50,817 nucleotides of DNA from Candidatus Izemoplasma sp. GTDB lineage: Bacteria > Bacillota_I > Bacilli_A > Izemoplasmatales > Izemoplasmataceae. The stretch spans positions 1 through 50,817 of the forward strand of contig SLQR01000016.1 in NCBI GenBank assembly GCA_007131405.1, given 5' to 3'. The notes beneath the pieces were generated by a model. It did not search any database. It had not been told where the DNA came from and saw only the letters and a program-made list of their open reading frames with translations. Made by a program: the position numbers and the translations under genes. Within the stretch, counting starts at the first letter, position 1; each line of letters begins with the position of its first letter. Shown piece by piece: positions 1-8,573 of this stretch.

Positions 1-1262
1 CCTGTAGTTTCAAGGTCAAAGATGGTATACGTCGCATCACGGAGTGACCCTTCATAGGTATTCCACGCCATTGCGACGTGCGCTTCATTCACAAAGTTAA
101 GTTCGACACCGTAGATGGCTTTGATCGGTTTGCCTTTCGTCGCATGATAAAAGTCTGGGAAGGCTTGCACATTGTTGTGATCAGTTAAGGCAATCGCAGG
201 GTGGTTAAAGCGAATCGCCGTTTGCACATAATCGTCAATCGAATCAATGCCATCAAGCGTTGACATCTTCGAATGCAAGTGCAGCTCAATGCGCTTATTT
301 TTTTCATCGTCTGTGCGTTCTTCTTCACTGATGGCATGATGGGTGCGTTCAATGGTTAACGCCGTTAACACAACTTCATCAACAAATTTATCGTATTGTG
401 CGGATCCTTGAACTTTCATTTTCATGTTGGGCTCAGTCGCACGTAAAAAGTCGAGTTCTTCTTTATCGTAGACAAACTTTTTCACATAAATTGAATCTTC
501 TTCATCGCTTAAAACAAACGTAAATAACGTGGTACGGTTATTGAGTTTGCGTTCATCAACGCTCATCACACGCGCTTCAATTGAAAAGTCCGCTTTGTGG
601 TGCATGGATTTGTATTCGGTTAACGCTTCTTCGGTCACAGGAATATCCGCAATCCCATGTTTCACTTTTTTTACTTCACGGTCTTTATATTGAACATACC
701 TTGATTGTGGTGCGGGAACATTTGCGTTGCGCTCCGCTTCAAGAACATCCGCTTCGTCTTCATGTTCAATGCGTTCAGTAATCGATGGGGTATTGTCACA
801 AAAACGAATGCCAATCGTCACATCAAAGCCAATACGCATAAGATAATCTTTAATATCAAAGAGCATATTCTCAACATAAAGTCCATCTTTAGGGCAAACA
901 ATGGTCAGTTCGTCCCCTTCAGCATCGACTTCAAATCCATTCAGCGCTTCATAGCGTGGACGTTCTTCTTTAAGCACGTTAAGTGCGTGCTCATAATACG
1001 CTAAAATGGTCTCATAATGCACTGTTTCATACTCAATTTGATACCGCACATAATCGCATGATTTCGCAAACATAGACACATTGCGTAAGCGGCGTTCAAA
1101 CAGTTCAAATTCCTCGATTGCAAGCGGTTCTTTAAGTTCCATATTAAAAAACCATTCGCGACGTCCCTCATCGACGGTAATCTCGATAAGCTTGCCAATA
1201 ATGGTCTCTTTCTTCTCTTCCAAATTTAAATAAGCTAATAATTTTTCAAACTGTTTTTCCAT
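1..1262 (-). CDS. polC: DNA polymerase III PolC-type, N-terminal part (runs off window start)
   Basis: Manual reverse-strand translation from ATG at 1262 gives MEKQFEKLLAYLNLEEKKETIIG...RIELHLHSKMSTLDGIDSIDDYV...ALTDHNNVQAFPDF...YGVELNFVNE...YTIFDLETTG: PolC PHP domain followed by start of the exonuclease domain. No stop before the window edge, so absent from the ORF track. Confidence 0.95.
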   Translation of the reverse strand, partial: MEKQFEKLLAYLNLEEKKETIIGKLIEITVDEGRREWFFNMELKEPLAIEEFELFERRLRNVSMFAKSCDYVRYQIEYETVHYETILAYYEHALNVLKEERPRYEALNGFEVDAEGDELTIVCPKDGLYVENMLFDIKDYLMRIGFDVTIGIRFCDNTPSITERIEHEDEADVLEAERNANVPAPQSRYVQYKDREVKKVKHGIADIPVTEEALTEYKSMHHKADFSIEARVMSVDERKLNNRTTLFTFVLSDEEDSIYVKKFVYDKEELDFLRATEPNMKMKVQGSAQYDKFVDEVVLTALTIERTHHAISEEERTDDEKNKRIELHLHSKMSTLDGIDSIDDYVQTAIRFNHPAIALTDHNNVQAFPDFYHATKGKPIKAIYGVELNFVNEAHVAMAWNTYEGSLRDATYTIFDLETT

Positions 1263-1314
1263 ACCATGTCACTCCATTTTTATCTCTTTCATTATAGCAT
1301 AATAAGCCATAAAA

Positions 1315-1336
1315 AAAGCAGAAATATTTCTGCTTT
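1315..1336 (-). terminator. Rho-independent terminator after rpoZ
   Basis: AAAGCAGAAATATTTCTGCTTT perfect inverted repeat; on the minus strand followed by a T run. Confidence 0.75.
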
Positions 1337-1556
1337 ATTCAAACTCGATTTTAATTTTTCCGGCTTCAACTTCTTCAAGTGCGATACCAACTGGCTTAAC
1401 ACACTTTGGTTCAATCGTTGTGTCTTCATTTTCTTTTAACATCTTCGCACGTAGTGCGGCTGTATACGCAAGCTTGTATTTTGAGTCAATCGTATTGAGT
1501 AGTTTGTCAATGGAAGGATAACGTAATCCCTCTGTATTCCCTTTATTCATGTTCAT
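1335..1556 (-). CDS. rpoZ: DNA-directed RNA polymerase omega subunit
   Basis: MNMNKGNTEGLRYPSIDKLLNTIDSKYKLAYTAALRAKML; downstream of gmk. Start trimmed from the ORF track (1616) to an internal Met overlapping the gmk stop. Confidence 0.85.
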   Translation of the reverse strand: MNMNKGNTEGLRYPSIDKLLNTIDSKYKLAYTAALRAKMLKENEDTTIEPKCVKPVGIALEEVEAGKIKIEFE

Positions 1557-2172
1557 CAACCTCCAATAATTGATTGTATTTATGAATAGATCGTTCTGTT
1601 TTTGCGTGTTCTGCACGGATAATAGCTAAGATGCGGTCCGCCGCATTGGTGACTTCATCGTTGACCACAATGTAATCATACTTATGCGCAAGCGGAAACT
1701 CGCTTTTGGCTTTGTCCATACGCTTTTGAATCGTCTCATTCGATTCTGTGCCACGACGCAAAAGCCTACGGTAAAGCGATTCCTTATTTGGTGGTGCAAT
1801 AAACACAAATACCGCGTCGCTCATTTTTTCGCGGACTTGTAGAGCACCTTGAACTTCAATTTCAAGCACGACTTCTTTACCAAGTTGAAGCTGTTCTTCG
1901 ACTTTGTCTCTTGGGGTGCCATAGTAATGCCCAACAAACTGGGCCCACTCCAATAAAGCATCATCTTTAATGCGTTGTTCAAACGCTTCTTTCGTGACGA
2001 AATAGTAATCCACACCATCAATTTCACCCTCACGTGGGGGACGTGTTGTCATCGATGTAGAATAGACAAGATCATGACCTTCCAGTTCAAAAAGAGCCTT
2101 ACGCACCGTACCTTTTCCGACCCCCGAGGGACCGCTGAGTACAATCAGCAAGCCACGTTCATTTAGCTTCAT
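1543..2172 (-). CDS. gmk: Guanylate kinase
   Basis: GLLIVLSGPSGVGKGTVRKAL...STSMTTRPPREGEIDGVDYYFV: P-loop and GMP-binding motifs. Confidence 0.97.
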   Translation of the reverse strand: MKLNERGLLIVLSGPSGVGKGTVRKALFELEGHDLVYSTSMTTRPPREGEIDGVDYYFVTKEAFEQRIKDDALLEWAQFVGHYYGTPRDKVEEQLQLGKEVVLEIEVQGALQVREKMSDAVFVFIAPPNKESLYRRLLRRGTESNETIQKRMDKAKSEFPLAHKYDYIVVNDEVTNAADRILAIIRAEHAKTERSIHKYNQLLEVDEHE

Positions 2173-2289
2173 ATATCGTCCCTCCTAAGATAAGACTTTA
2201 TTTATCCTATAATAACACTTTTAAGCAGATAATGTAAGCAAAATAATGTTTTTTTAATTCAATATGCTATAATGGCTATGGTGATAATT

Positions 2290-3951
2290 ATGAGTTTTGA
2301 TGGATTAATGTTACATCACGTAACACGCGACTTAAAAAACGCACTAATCGGACACCGAATCACAAAAATTTATCAGTTGTCCACTTACGATTTACTCTTT
2401 CAGGTGCGCAAGCAAAAACAAAGCGCTTTTTTAATGAGTACATCGCCACGTTACACCCGTTTGCACCGTACCGAAAACACTTACGAAAAGCCAGACCATC
2501 CACCGATGTTCTGCATGTTTTTGCGTAAACACATTGAAGGCTCAATCATCCAAGACATCACCCAACACGGCAATGACCGTATCGTCACCTTCACCTTAAA
2601 ATCCACCAATGAACTCGGCGATTTAACCGATAAATATTTGATTTTTGAAGCCCTTGGTAAAGACGCAAACATCATTGTCGCCGATGAAAATAAAAAAATC
2701 CTTGATGCCATGAAACACACAGGCCCGTTTGATCAAACCGAACGTACCATTGTCCCAAGTGCCGTCTATACCTACCCAACCGATACGCGCATAAACCCGT
2801 TTGATTATGGTGCCGTACAACGCGCCTTCACCGAAACACGCCCAAAAACACGTAAGGAATTTCTCGATACCTTTAGTGGCATCAGCCCACAATTTATCCG
2901 TGAATACCAACACCGTTTAAAAGCGGGTCAAGAGCCTTTAGACACCTTTAACTCTCTGGTTCATGAAACGCATTACGAACGCGTGGAAGCGGATAAAGCG
3001 TATTACAGTTTTATGCATTTATCCCATCTTGAAGGCACGCGCACCCATTATGAATCGCCTCAAGCTTTATTTGATGCGTTCTTCTTCGAACGCGACCAAC
3101 ACGATAAACGCAAACAAAAAGCCAAAGACTTAACGCAATTTATCCGCCGTCAAATCGAGCGCTTAAAACATAAACAAGAAAACCTTGCCAAAGACCTCGA
3201 CAAATCGGGTACACTTGAACAACAGCGTCTCTTTGGTGAACTTATCTTAAGCTACCAACACACCATTCAAAAAGGTGACCGTCACCTTACGTGTGAGAAT
3301 TACTACACCCATGAAGACATCACCATTCCTCTTGACCCAAACAAGACGCCTGCTCAAAACAGTGAAAAGTACTTTAAGACCTATAAAAAGCTAAAAAAGA
3401 GCATCCCCTATATCAAGCGTCAAATCAAAAAAGCCAAAGAAGAACTCGACTACTTCTTACTTCTTGAAGCCCAAATTGAACACGCCAACCTTCAAGACTT
3501 AGAAGAGGTTCGTGACGAACTCATCGAACAAAAATACTTAAAAACAAAACCCAAAAAAGGCAAACGCAAAAAAACAAACCAAACCACGTATCTTGATGCG
3601 TTAGGTATTGAGATTCTCGTTGGAAAAAACAACGTCCAAAACGAACAAATTACCCATAAACTCGCCGAACACTTCCATGTCTGGTTTCACGTTCAAAACG
3701 CTCCAGGAAGTCACGTGGTTGTCAAACAAGGCTTTCCCCTTGACGAAACCACAATACGCACCGCAGCACACCTTGCAAGCTATTTTTCTAAAATGCGACA
3801 CGCATCAAGTGTGCCCGTTGATTATACCGAGGTCAAACACATCAAAAAAATACCTGGAAAACGCAGTTGCTTTGTCACTTACAAAGCACAAAAAACCATC
3901 TTTATTGATCCAGATTCAACCTTTATTCAGTCTTTGAAAATAAAGAAATAA
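2290..3951 (+). CDS. rqcH: NFACT-family ribosome-associated quality control protein RqcH / fibronectin-binding-like
   Basis: MSFDGLMLHHVTRDLKNALIGHRITKIYQ N-terminal NFACT signature; C-terminal NFACT-R region HASSVPVDYTEVKHIKKIPGKRSCFVTY. Start at the internal Met with GGTGA upstream. Confidence 0.92.
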   Translation: MSFDGLMLHHVTRDLKNALIGHRITKIYQLSTYDLLFQVRKQKQSAFLMSTSPRYTRLHRTENTYEKPDHPPMFCMFLRKHIEGSIIQDITQHGNDRIVTFTLKSTNELGDLTDKYLIFEALGKDANIIVADENKKILDAMKHTGPFDQTERTIVPSAVYTYPTDTRINPFDYGAVQRAFTETRPKTRKEFLDTFSGISPQFIREYQHRLKAGQEPLDTFNSLVHETHYERVEADKAYYSFMHLSHLEGTRTHYESPQALFDAFFFERDQHDKRKQKAKDLTQFIRRQIERLKHKQENLAKDLDKSGTLEQQRLFGELILSYQHTIQKGDRHLTCENYYTHEDITIPLDPNKTPAQNSEKYFKTYKKLKKSIPYIKRQIKKAKEELDYFLLLEAQIEHANLQDLEEVRDELIEQKYLKTKPKKGKRKKTNQTTYLDALGIEILVGKNNVQNEQITHKLAEHFHVWFHVQNAPGSHVVVKQGFPLDETTIRTAAHLASYFSKMRHASSVPVDYTEVKHIKKIPGKRSCFVTYKAQKTIFIDPDSTFIQSLKIKK

Positions 3952-3967
3952 CCATTCGATTGCATAT

Positions 3968-4003
3968 AAAAACCCAAAACCAGGTTGTGGTTTTGGGTTT
4001 TTT
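3968..4003. terminator. Bidirectional terminator between rqcH and the 4019-4462 gene
   Basis: CCCAAAACCA-ggttg-TGGTTTTGGG flanked by A and T runs. Confidence 0.85.
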
Positions 4004-4018
4004 ATGGATGTTTGAACT

Positions 4019-4462
4019 TTATACTGTCGCAAAGATATAAAGGATTGATACAATAAACGCATACATAAATGCCACAATGAACCGTTGGGTAAAAAACATA
4101 AATGTATCTCGAACGAAAAAGAGTGCTGGGCCGATCAACAAAGGAAACGCCACAGCAAAAATAGTAACATACAACCTAAAGGGTTCATCGGCGCTTAAAC
4201 TGCCCTTTTCTACTGAAGTATAAACGACCATAACAATAATCATATAAACAGCAATCCCTGCGCTAAAAAGCATCGAACTCGTGGTTAAATATTGCACAAA
4301 TTCTAATTCTTCTTTAAAGAGCTTTGAAGCAACAACCAACAACAAAACGATAAAAACAGCTAAAATCGCAATATAAAGCAAGGCATTTCCAAGAATCTGA
4401 GCCAGTTGTTCAGCCATTTCATTTTCTTCAACGCCAACAAGTAATCGCCTTAACATAATCAT
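4019..4462 (-). CDS. Hypothetical multi-pass membrane protein
   Basis: Four or so hydrophobic stretches (LLYIAILAVFIVLLLVV, AGIAVYMIIVMVVY, AVAFPLLIGPALFF, FIVAFMYAFIVSILYIF); no recognised family. Confidence 0.6.
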   Translation of the reverse strand: MIMLRRLLVGVEENEMAEQLAQILGNALLYIAILAVFIVLLLVVASKLFKEELEFVQYLTTSSMLFSAGIAVYMIIVMVVYTSVEKGSLSADEPFRLYVTIFAVAFPLLIGPALFFVRDTFMFFTQRFIVAFMYAFIVSILYIFATV

Positions 4463-4525
4463 CCCCCATTTTATTTTCCATTATAGTATACACAATTTTT
4501 AACGTTATAGCCATAGTTTAACTGG

Positions 4526-6457
4526 TTAGTTGTTTGATAGTGATTTTTCACGAATATCCTTGCGAATAAGACGAATAAATTCTTCAAGTGGAACGGTGAC
4601 TTGTTCTTTTTGACCATACTTACGGTACGTAACGGTTTGGTTTTCAACTTCATGATCTCCTAGGACAAGCGCGTAAGGAATTTTTTGTGTTTGTGTTTCG
4701 CGAATTTTGTAGCCGAGTTTCTCTTCACGTATATCCGTTTCACTACGGAAATCTTCATCAATAAAACGGTCTTGCAAGAGTTTTGCGTATTCGCCATGTG
4801 CTTCATTATTGACAGGGATGAGTTTAATTTGCGTTGGCGCCAACCAGGTTGGAAATGCGCCTTTATATTGTTCAAGTAAAATACTCATCAGGCGTTCCCA
4901 TGTTGAAATAAGACCACGGTGAATAACGACCGGACGGTGCTTTTCACCATCTTGGCCAATGTACGTTAAATCAAAACGTTCTGGCAGTAAGAAATCAAGT
5001 TGGACCGTGCTCATCGTAATAACATGGTCCATGGCGGTACGGACTTGAATGTCAATTTTCGGTCCATAAAAAGCCGCTTCACCCGTCATTACTGTGTGCT
5101 CAATGCCTTCTTCATCAAGGAGTTCTTTAAGCAGCGCTTCCGCTTCATCCCAAAGTGCATCGTTTGGATGGAATTTACCTTTTTCACTGTCGCGAAGCGC
5201 CAGTTCAATGTAGTCAATGTCTAACCCTAAATCCTTAATGGCTTGTAAGATTAGATTGTAGGCCGCAAGGACTTCTTGCTTGATTTGATCTTTGCGCACA
5301 AAAATATGTGAATCCGTGAGTGTCATCGCACGAACACGTTCAAGACCGGATAACGACCCACTTGCTTCATAGCGATGTTGCGTGACTATTTCTGCGTAGC
5401 GGATAGGTAAATCACGATAACTGCGTAATTCAGATCGGTAAACAAGCATGTGATGCGGACAACTCATTGGACGGAGCACAAATTCTTCATCGTCTTGTTT
5501 CATCACCGGGAACATGTTGTCGCGGTAGTGATCCCAGTGTCCACTAATTTGATAGAGTGATTTTGACCCAAGGACTGGAGTTGAAATATGTTGATAACCA
5601 GCTTTACGCTCAAGTTTATAGACATAATCTTCAAGCGCACGACGAATCGTGTATCCGTTTGGTAACCAAAACGCAAGTCCTTGTCCAGCTTCTTTATAAA
5701 TATCAAAAATGCGCAATTGTTTTCCGAGTTTACGGTGATCTCGTTCTTTACGCTCTTTTAATATTTCAAGGTGGTTGTCTAACGCATCTTTCGTGAACCA
5801 ACTTGTTCCGTAGATACGTTGGAGCATGTCACGGTCAGAATCACCGCGCCAATAAGCCCCGGCCACACTTAAGAGTTTAAAATGTTTAATGTGTCGTGTG
5901 TTTCCAACGTGGCCACCACGACATAAATCCACAAATTCACCTTGTGTGTAGATTGAGATAATTTCGCCATCATCTAAATCATTGATAAGTTCAATTTTAT
6001 ACGGGTCGTCTTTGAACCGCTCAAGTGCTTCTTCTTTTGAAAGTTCTTCACGCTCCATATTCGTTTGTTCTTTGATGATGCGACGCATTTCTTGTTCGAT
6101 TTTTGGTAAATCCTCTTCGGAGATTTTATGATCGGTCGCAATGTCATAGTAAAAACCATCTTTAATCGCCGGTCCGACACCAAATTTAGCATCTGGGTAT
6201 AAGCGTTTCACTGCCTGCGCCATTAAGTGAGCCGTTGAATGGTTTAGGACTTCAATCGCTTTATCATCGTCTTTGGTAATTATCTCAACTTCTGCATCCA
6301 CTTCGATTGGTCGGTTTAAGTCATACAGTTCTTCGTTGACATACCCAGCTACGCTGTTTTTCTTTAAACTTGAACTGATTGATTTGGCAATCGCTTCGAC
6401 GGTCACACCTTGGTCAAACGTTTTTTGGTTGCCGTCTTTAAAGGTAATATTAATCAT
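4526..6457 (-). CDS. thrS: Threonyl-tRNA synthetase
   Basis: TGS, second additional domain (HSTAHLMAQAVKRLYPDAKFGVGPAIKDGFYYD) and class II core (RPMSCPHHMLVYRSELRSYRDLPIRYAE). Confidence 0.98.
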   Translation of the reverse strand: MINITFKDGNQKTFDQGVTVEAIAKSISSSLKKNSVAGYVNEELYDLNRPIEVDAEVEIITKDDDKAIEVLNHSTAHLMAQAVKRLYPDAKFGVGPAIKDGFYYDIATDHKISEEDLPKIEQEMRRIIKEQTNMEREELSKEEALERFKDDPYKIELINDLDDGEIISIYTQGEFVDLCRGGHVGNTRHIKHFKLLSVAGAYWRGDSDRDMLQRIYGTSWFTKDALDNHLEILKERKERDHRKLGKQLRIFDIYKEAGQGLAFWLPNGYTIRRALEDYVYKLERKAGYQHISTPVLGSKSLYQISGHWDHYRDNMFPVMKQDDEEFVLRPMSCPHHMLVYRSELRSYRDLPIRYAEIVTQHRYEASGSLSGLERVRAMTLTDSHIFVRKDQIKQEVLAAYNLILQAIKDLGLDIDYIELALRDSEKGKFHPNDALWDEAEALLKELLDEEGIEHTVMTGEAAFYGPKIDIQVRTAMDHVITMSTVQLDFLLPERFDLTYIGQDGEKHRPVVIHRGLISTWERLMSILLEQYKGAFPTWLAPTQIKLIPVNNEAHGEYAKLLQDRFIDEDFRSETDIREEKLGYKIRETQTQKIPYALVLGDHEVENQTVTYRKYGQKEQVTVPLEEFIRLIRKDIREKSLSNN

Positions 6458-6767
6458 TTTTCAACCCTCCTCGGTCATTATAACGCTTAGCGTTAATGTC
6501 ATCTTTTTCTAAGATGGCTTCTTCTAAATCAATGCCATAAATATTTGCAATATGTGTCACATAATGGAGCACATCATAGAGTTCATATTTTATGTTTTGT
6601 TGAATCGGTTTTGTTAATCCTTCTTGATGTTCTTTGCGCATTTCTACACTCAATTCGCCTACCTCTTCAAACAGTTTCAACACCACTTCGTGTTTTTTAT
6701 CTGGTTGAAAATCAACGTTTTTAATGTGCGCTTGTAACGCTTTTACTGTTACGGGTTTTTTAAGCAT
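6450..6767 (-). CDS. MazG-like nucleotide pyrophosphohydrolase family protein
   Basis: KLFEEVGELSVEMRKE...IKYELYDVLHYVTHIANIYGIDLEEAI: EExxE...ExxD all-alpha NTP-PPase pattern; 8-nt overlap with thrS. Confidence 0.85.
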   Translation of the reverse strand: MLKKPVTVKALQAHIKNVDFQPDKKHEVVLKLFEEVGELSVEMRKEHQEGLTKPIQQNIKYELYDVLHYVTHIANIYGIDLEEAILEKDDINAKRYNDRGGLKND

Positions 6768-6799
6768 CGTCTCACCTCAATTGTGCATATAAATAAAAA

Positions 6800-6998
6800 A
6801 ATCGCCCCTCATAGAAAGGACGAAATAATTCCGCGGTACCACCTTAGTTCTGGTCTAGCCAGCACTCACTAATAACGCCTAGTCGCGGGACACTCTTTCG
6901 AGGCCAACTCTGAGGGAGTAACAGTTTTCTTATGGTAGCTCTCACTATCCTACCTCGCTTTGCATGAAAACCATCATGTCCTCTTCTTCATTGTTATC
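6800..6998 (-). promoter_or_regulatory. T-box riboswitch leader (Thr) upstream of mazG-thrS
   Basis: Minus strand contains AAGGTGGTACCGCGGAATT (T-box motif) and terminator TCGTCC...GGGGCGATTTTTTT; ACC codon in GAGAGCTACCATAAG at the expected specifier position. Confidence 0.9.
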
Positions 6999-7001
6999 TC
7001 T

Positions 7002-7030
7002 ATCATAATGAAAAGCGTGGCATTTGTCAA
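7002..7030 (-). promoter_or_regulatory. Sigma70-type promoter of the thrS T-box operon
   Basis: Minus strand TTGACA-17 nt-TATGAT. Confidence 0.75.
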
Positions 7031-7096
7031 ATAAAACCGCTTCATATTTCCTTCACAATTACCTTATATAGTAAAGGTATCAAAGGAGGGAAAACA

Positions 7097-7429
7097 ATGA
7101 AAAAATTAATTATATTTATTCTCATTCTATCTGGGGCACTCATTGCTGGGCAAACACTTTTTGCTCATCGCACCGACCAAGCCACTTGGGTAGGCAGAAT
7201 GCATCCAGGAAACTGGGGATCGTGTCATGAGCGTACGGTCTCAAATGATTATTCCCGTAACTACATGATGGAACAAGACGAAACGCGCGACTGGATGGAT
7301 CTTCAAATGATTGACCGTTTAATCGAGCATGACCTTGAGGGATTAAACGATGAAGAACGACTTGAATTGCTTGAATCGATTCGCGACGCAATATTAAATG
7401 AACTTTATAGCGATGACGACAATGGCTAA
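7097..7429 (+). CDS. Small exported/membrane-anchored hypothetical protein
   Basis: MKKLIIFILILSGALIAGQTLFA N-terminal hydrophobic segment, preceded by GGAGGG; short acidic mature part with MHPGNWGSCHE. Confidence 0.65.
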   Translation: MKKLIIFILILSGALIAGQTLFAHRTDQATWVGRMHPGNWGSCHERTVSNDYSRNYMMEQDETRDWMDLQMIDRLIEHDLEGLNDEERLELLESIRDAILNELYSDDDNG

Positions 7430-7655
7430 GATGGTTATGAACACAAAAATTGAAGGCATGCATTGTGGTGGTTGCATGTCCCGCATCGAACAAGCCTTAA
7501 GGCTAGCAGGAGCACAAGATGTTGACATCACGATTGAACGCCAGTTCGCACATATTGTGTTTGATGATGCTAAGATTGAAGCATCCGCACTTATTGATGC
7601 CATCAAATCATTAGGTTATAAAGCCACCAATTTATCGACCTCTCCCCATGAATAA
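7422..7655 (+). CDS. Heavy-metal-associated (HMA) domain protein, CopZ-like
   Basis: KIEGMHCGGCMSRIEQALRLAGAQDVDI: GMxCxxC metal-binding motif. ATG overlaps the stop codon of the upstream gene. Confidence 0.85.
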   Translation: MAKMVMNTKIEGMHCGGCMSRIEQALRLAGAQDVDITIERQFAHIVFDDAKIEASALIDAIKSLGYKATNLSTSPHE

Positions 7656-7663
7656 AATCCCAT

Positions 7664-7693
7664 AAAAAGGAGTGCATTTTTGCACTCCTTTTT
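7664..7693. terminator. Bidirectional terminator (HMA gene / dnaI)
   Basis: AAAAAGGAGTGCA-tttt-TGCACTCCTTTTT. Confidence 0.9.
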
Positions 7694-8570
7694 ACATCAT
7701 AACTTCATCGGCTAGGGCAGTTATACGTTCAATGATACGAAACGCTTTAATTTGATCCGCGCGTTGGTCGCTTGCGGTCATGTACTTACCTAGTTCCTTT
7801 AACGGTATGTTTGATGAGAAAAACGTTAGTTTTTGATCAAGCAAACGGTGTTGCAAGATTGGGCCTAGTACTTCATCACGAACCCAAGATGATGGCGATT
7901 CGCCCCCAATGTCATCGAGCATTAACACATCAACCGTCTTTAAGTTTTCAATGATTTGTTCTAAGTTTCCTGTTTGAATAGACGATTTAATTTCACGAAC
8001 CATATCTGGAAAATACCCAATAACAACGGTTTTTCCAAGATTGGCAAAGTAGTTAGCCATGGCGGCTAAAGTATATGTTTTTCCGATTTGGTAGCGGCCA
8101 CATAAATAGAGCCCTTTTGTTTTTTCTTTGAGTTTTACACGATTCATCAAGGCCATAATATCTTTGTATAAAGACTTTCTTGATTCCGATTTCATATGAA
8201 AATCTTCTAAGCGTGCTTTCAAAATCATCTGTGGCATATATAAGGACTGAACACGTTTGGTGATGTTTTGTTGTTTCTCATGGTGTTTAAGATAGTTGCA
8301 TGTTTGATATCCGAGTTGAATACGACCGTTAATGTATTCTAACTTCGGTTGATAACCAAGTAAATCTTGGGTACATGCCTCTAAACCTTCACAGTCTAAA
8401 CAACGTGGGTGTTCGGCGTTATACGTCATCAAATCGTTGAGATGATTCTCGATGGTATCATGGTCAATATCATGATCGATAAAAAAACGTTTTAACGATG
8501 GGTTTTCCGATAACTCTTCGATGATTTCATCGACAAGATCGGGGGATGCTTTAAATGGATATTTTTCCAT
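7692..8570 (-). CDS. dnaI: Primosomal protein DnaI (helicase loader)
   Basis: AAA+ P-loop LCGRYQIGKTYTLAAMANYFA, Walker B VDVLMLDDIGGE, N-terminal CLDCEGLEAC; adjacent to dnaB. Confidence 0.9.
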   Translation of the reverse strand: MEKYPFKASPDLVDEIIEELSENPSLKRFFIDHDIDHDTIENHLNDLMTYNAEHPRCLDCEGLEACTQDLLGYQPKLEYINGRIQLGYQTCNYLKHHEKQQNITKRVQSLYMPQMILKARLEDFHMKSESRKSLYKDIMALMNRVKLKEKTKGLYLCGRYQIGKTYTLAAMANYFANLGKTVVIGYFPDMVREIKSSIQTGNLEQIIENLKTVDVLMLDDIGGESPSSWVRDEVLGPILQHRLLDQKLTFFSSNIPLKELGKYMTASDQRADQIKAFRIIERITALADEVMM

Positions 8571-8573
8571 GAT

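Noticed and set aside
3608-3937. 109-aa plus-strand ORF in another frame of rqcH
   Set aside because: Lies entirely inside the conserved NFACT C-terminal coding region; no family resemblance.
6450-6767. MazG-like gene considered as part of a MazEF-type toxin system or phage defence
   Set aside because: Family is NTP-pyrophosphohydrolase, no mazE/mazF partner; simple coupling with thrS is the better explanation.
7140-7493. 117-aa minus-strand ORF antisense to the exported protein and HMA gene
   Set aside because: Opposite strand of two coding ORFs with an RBS and a clear HMA motif; translation looks composition-driven (His/Cys/Arg-rich).
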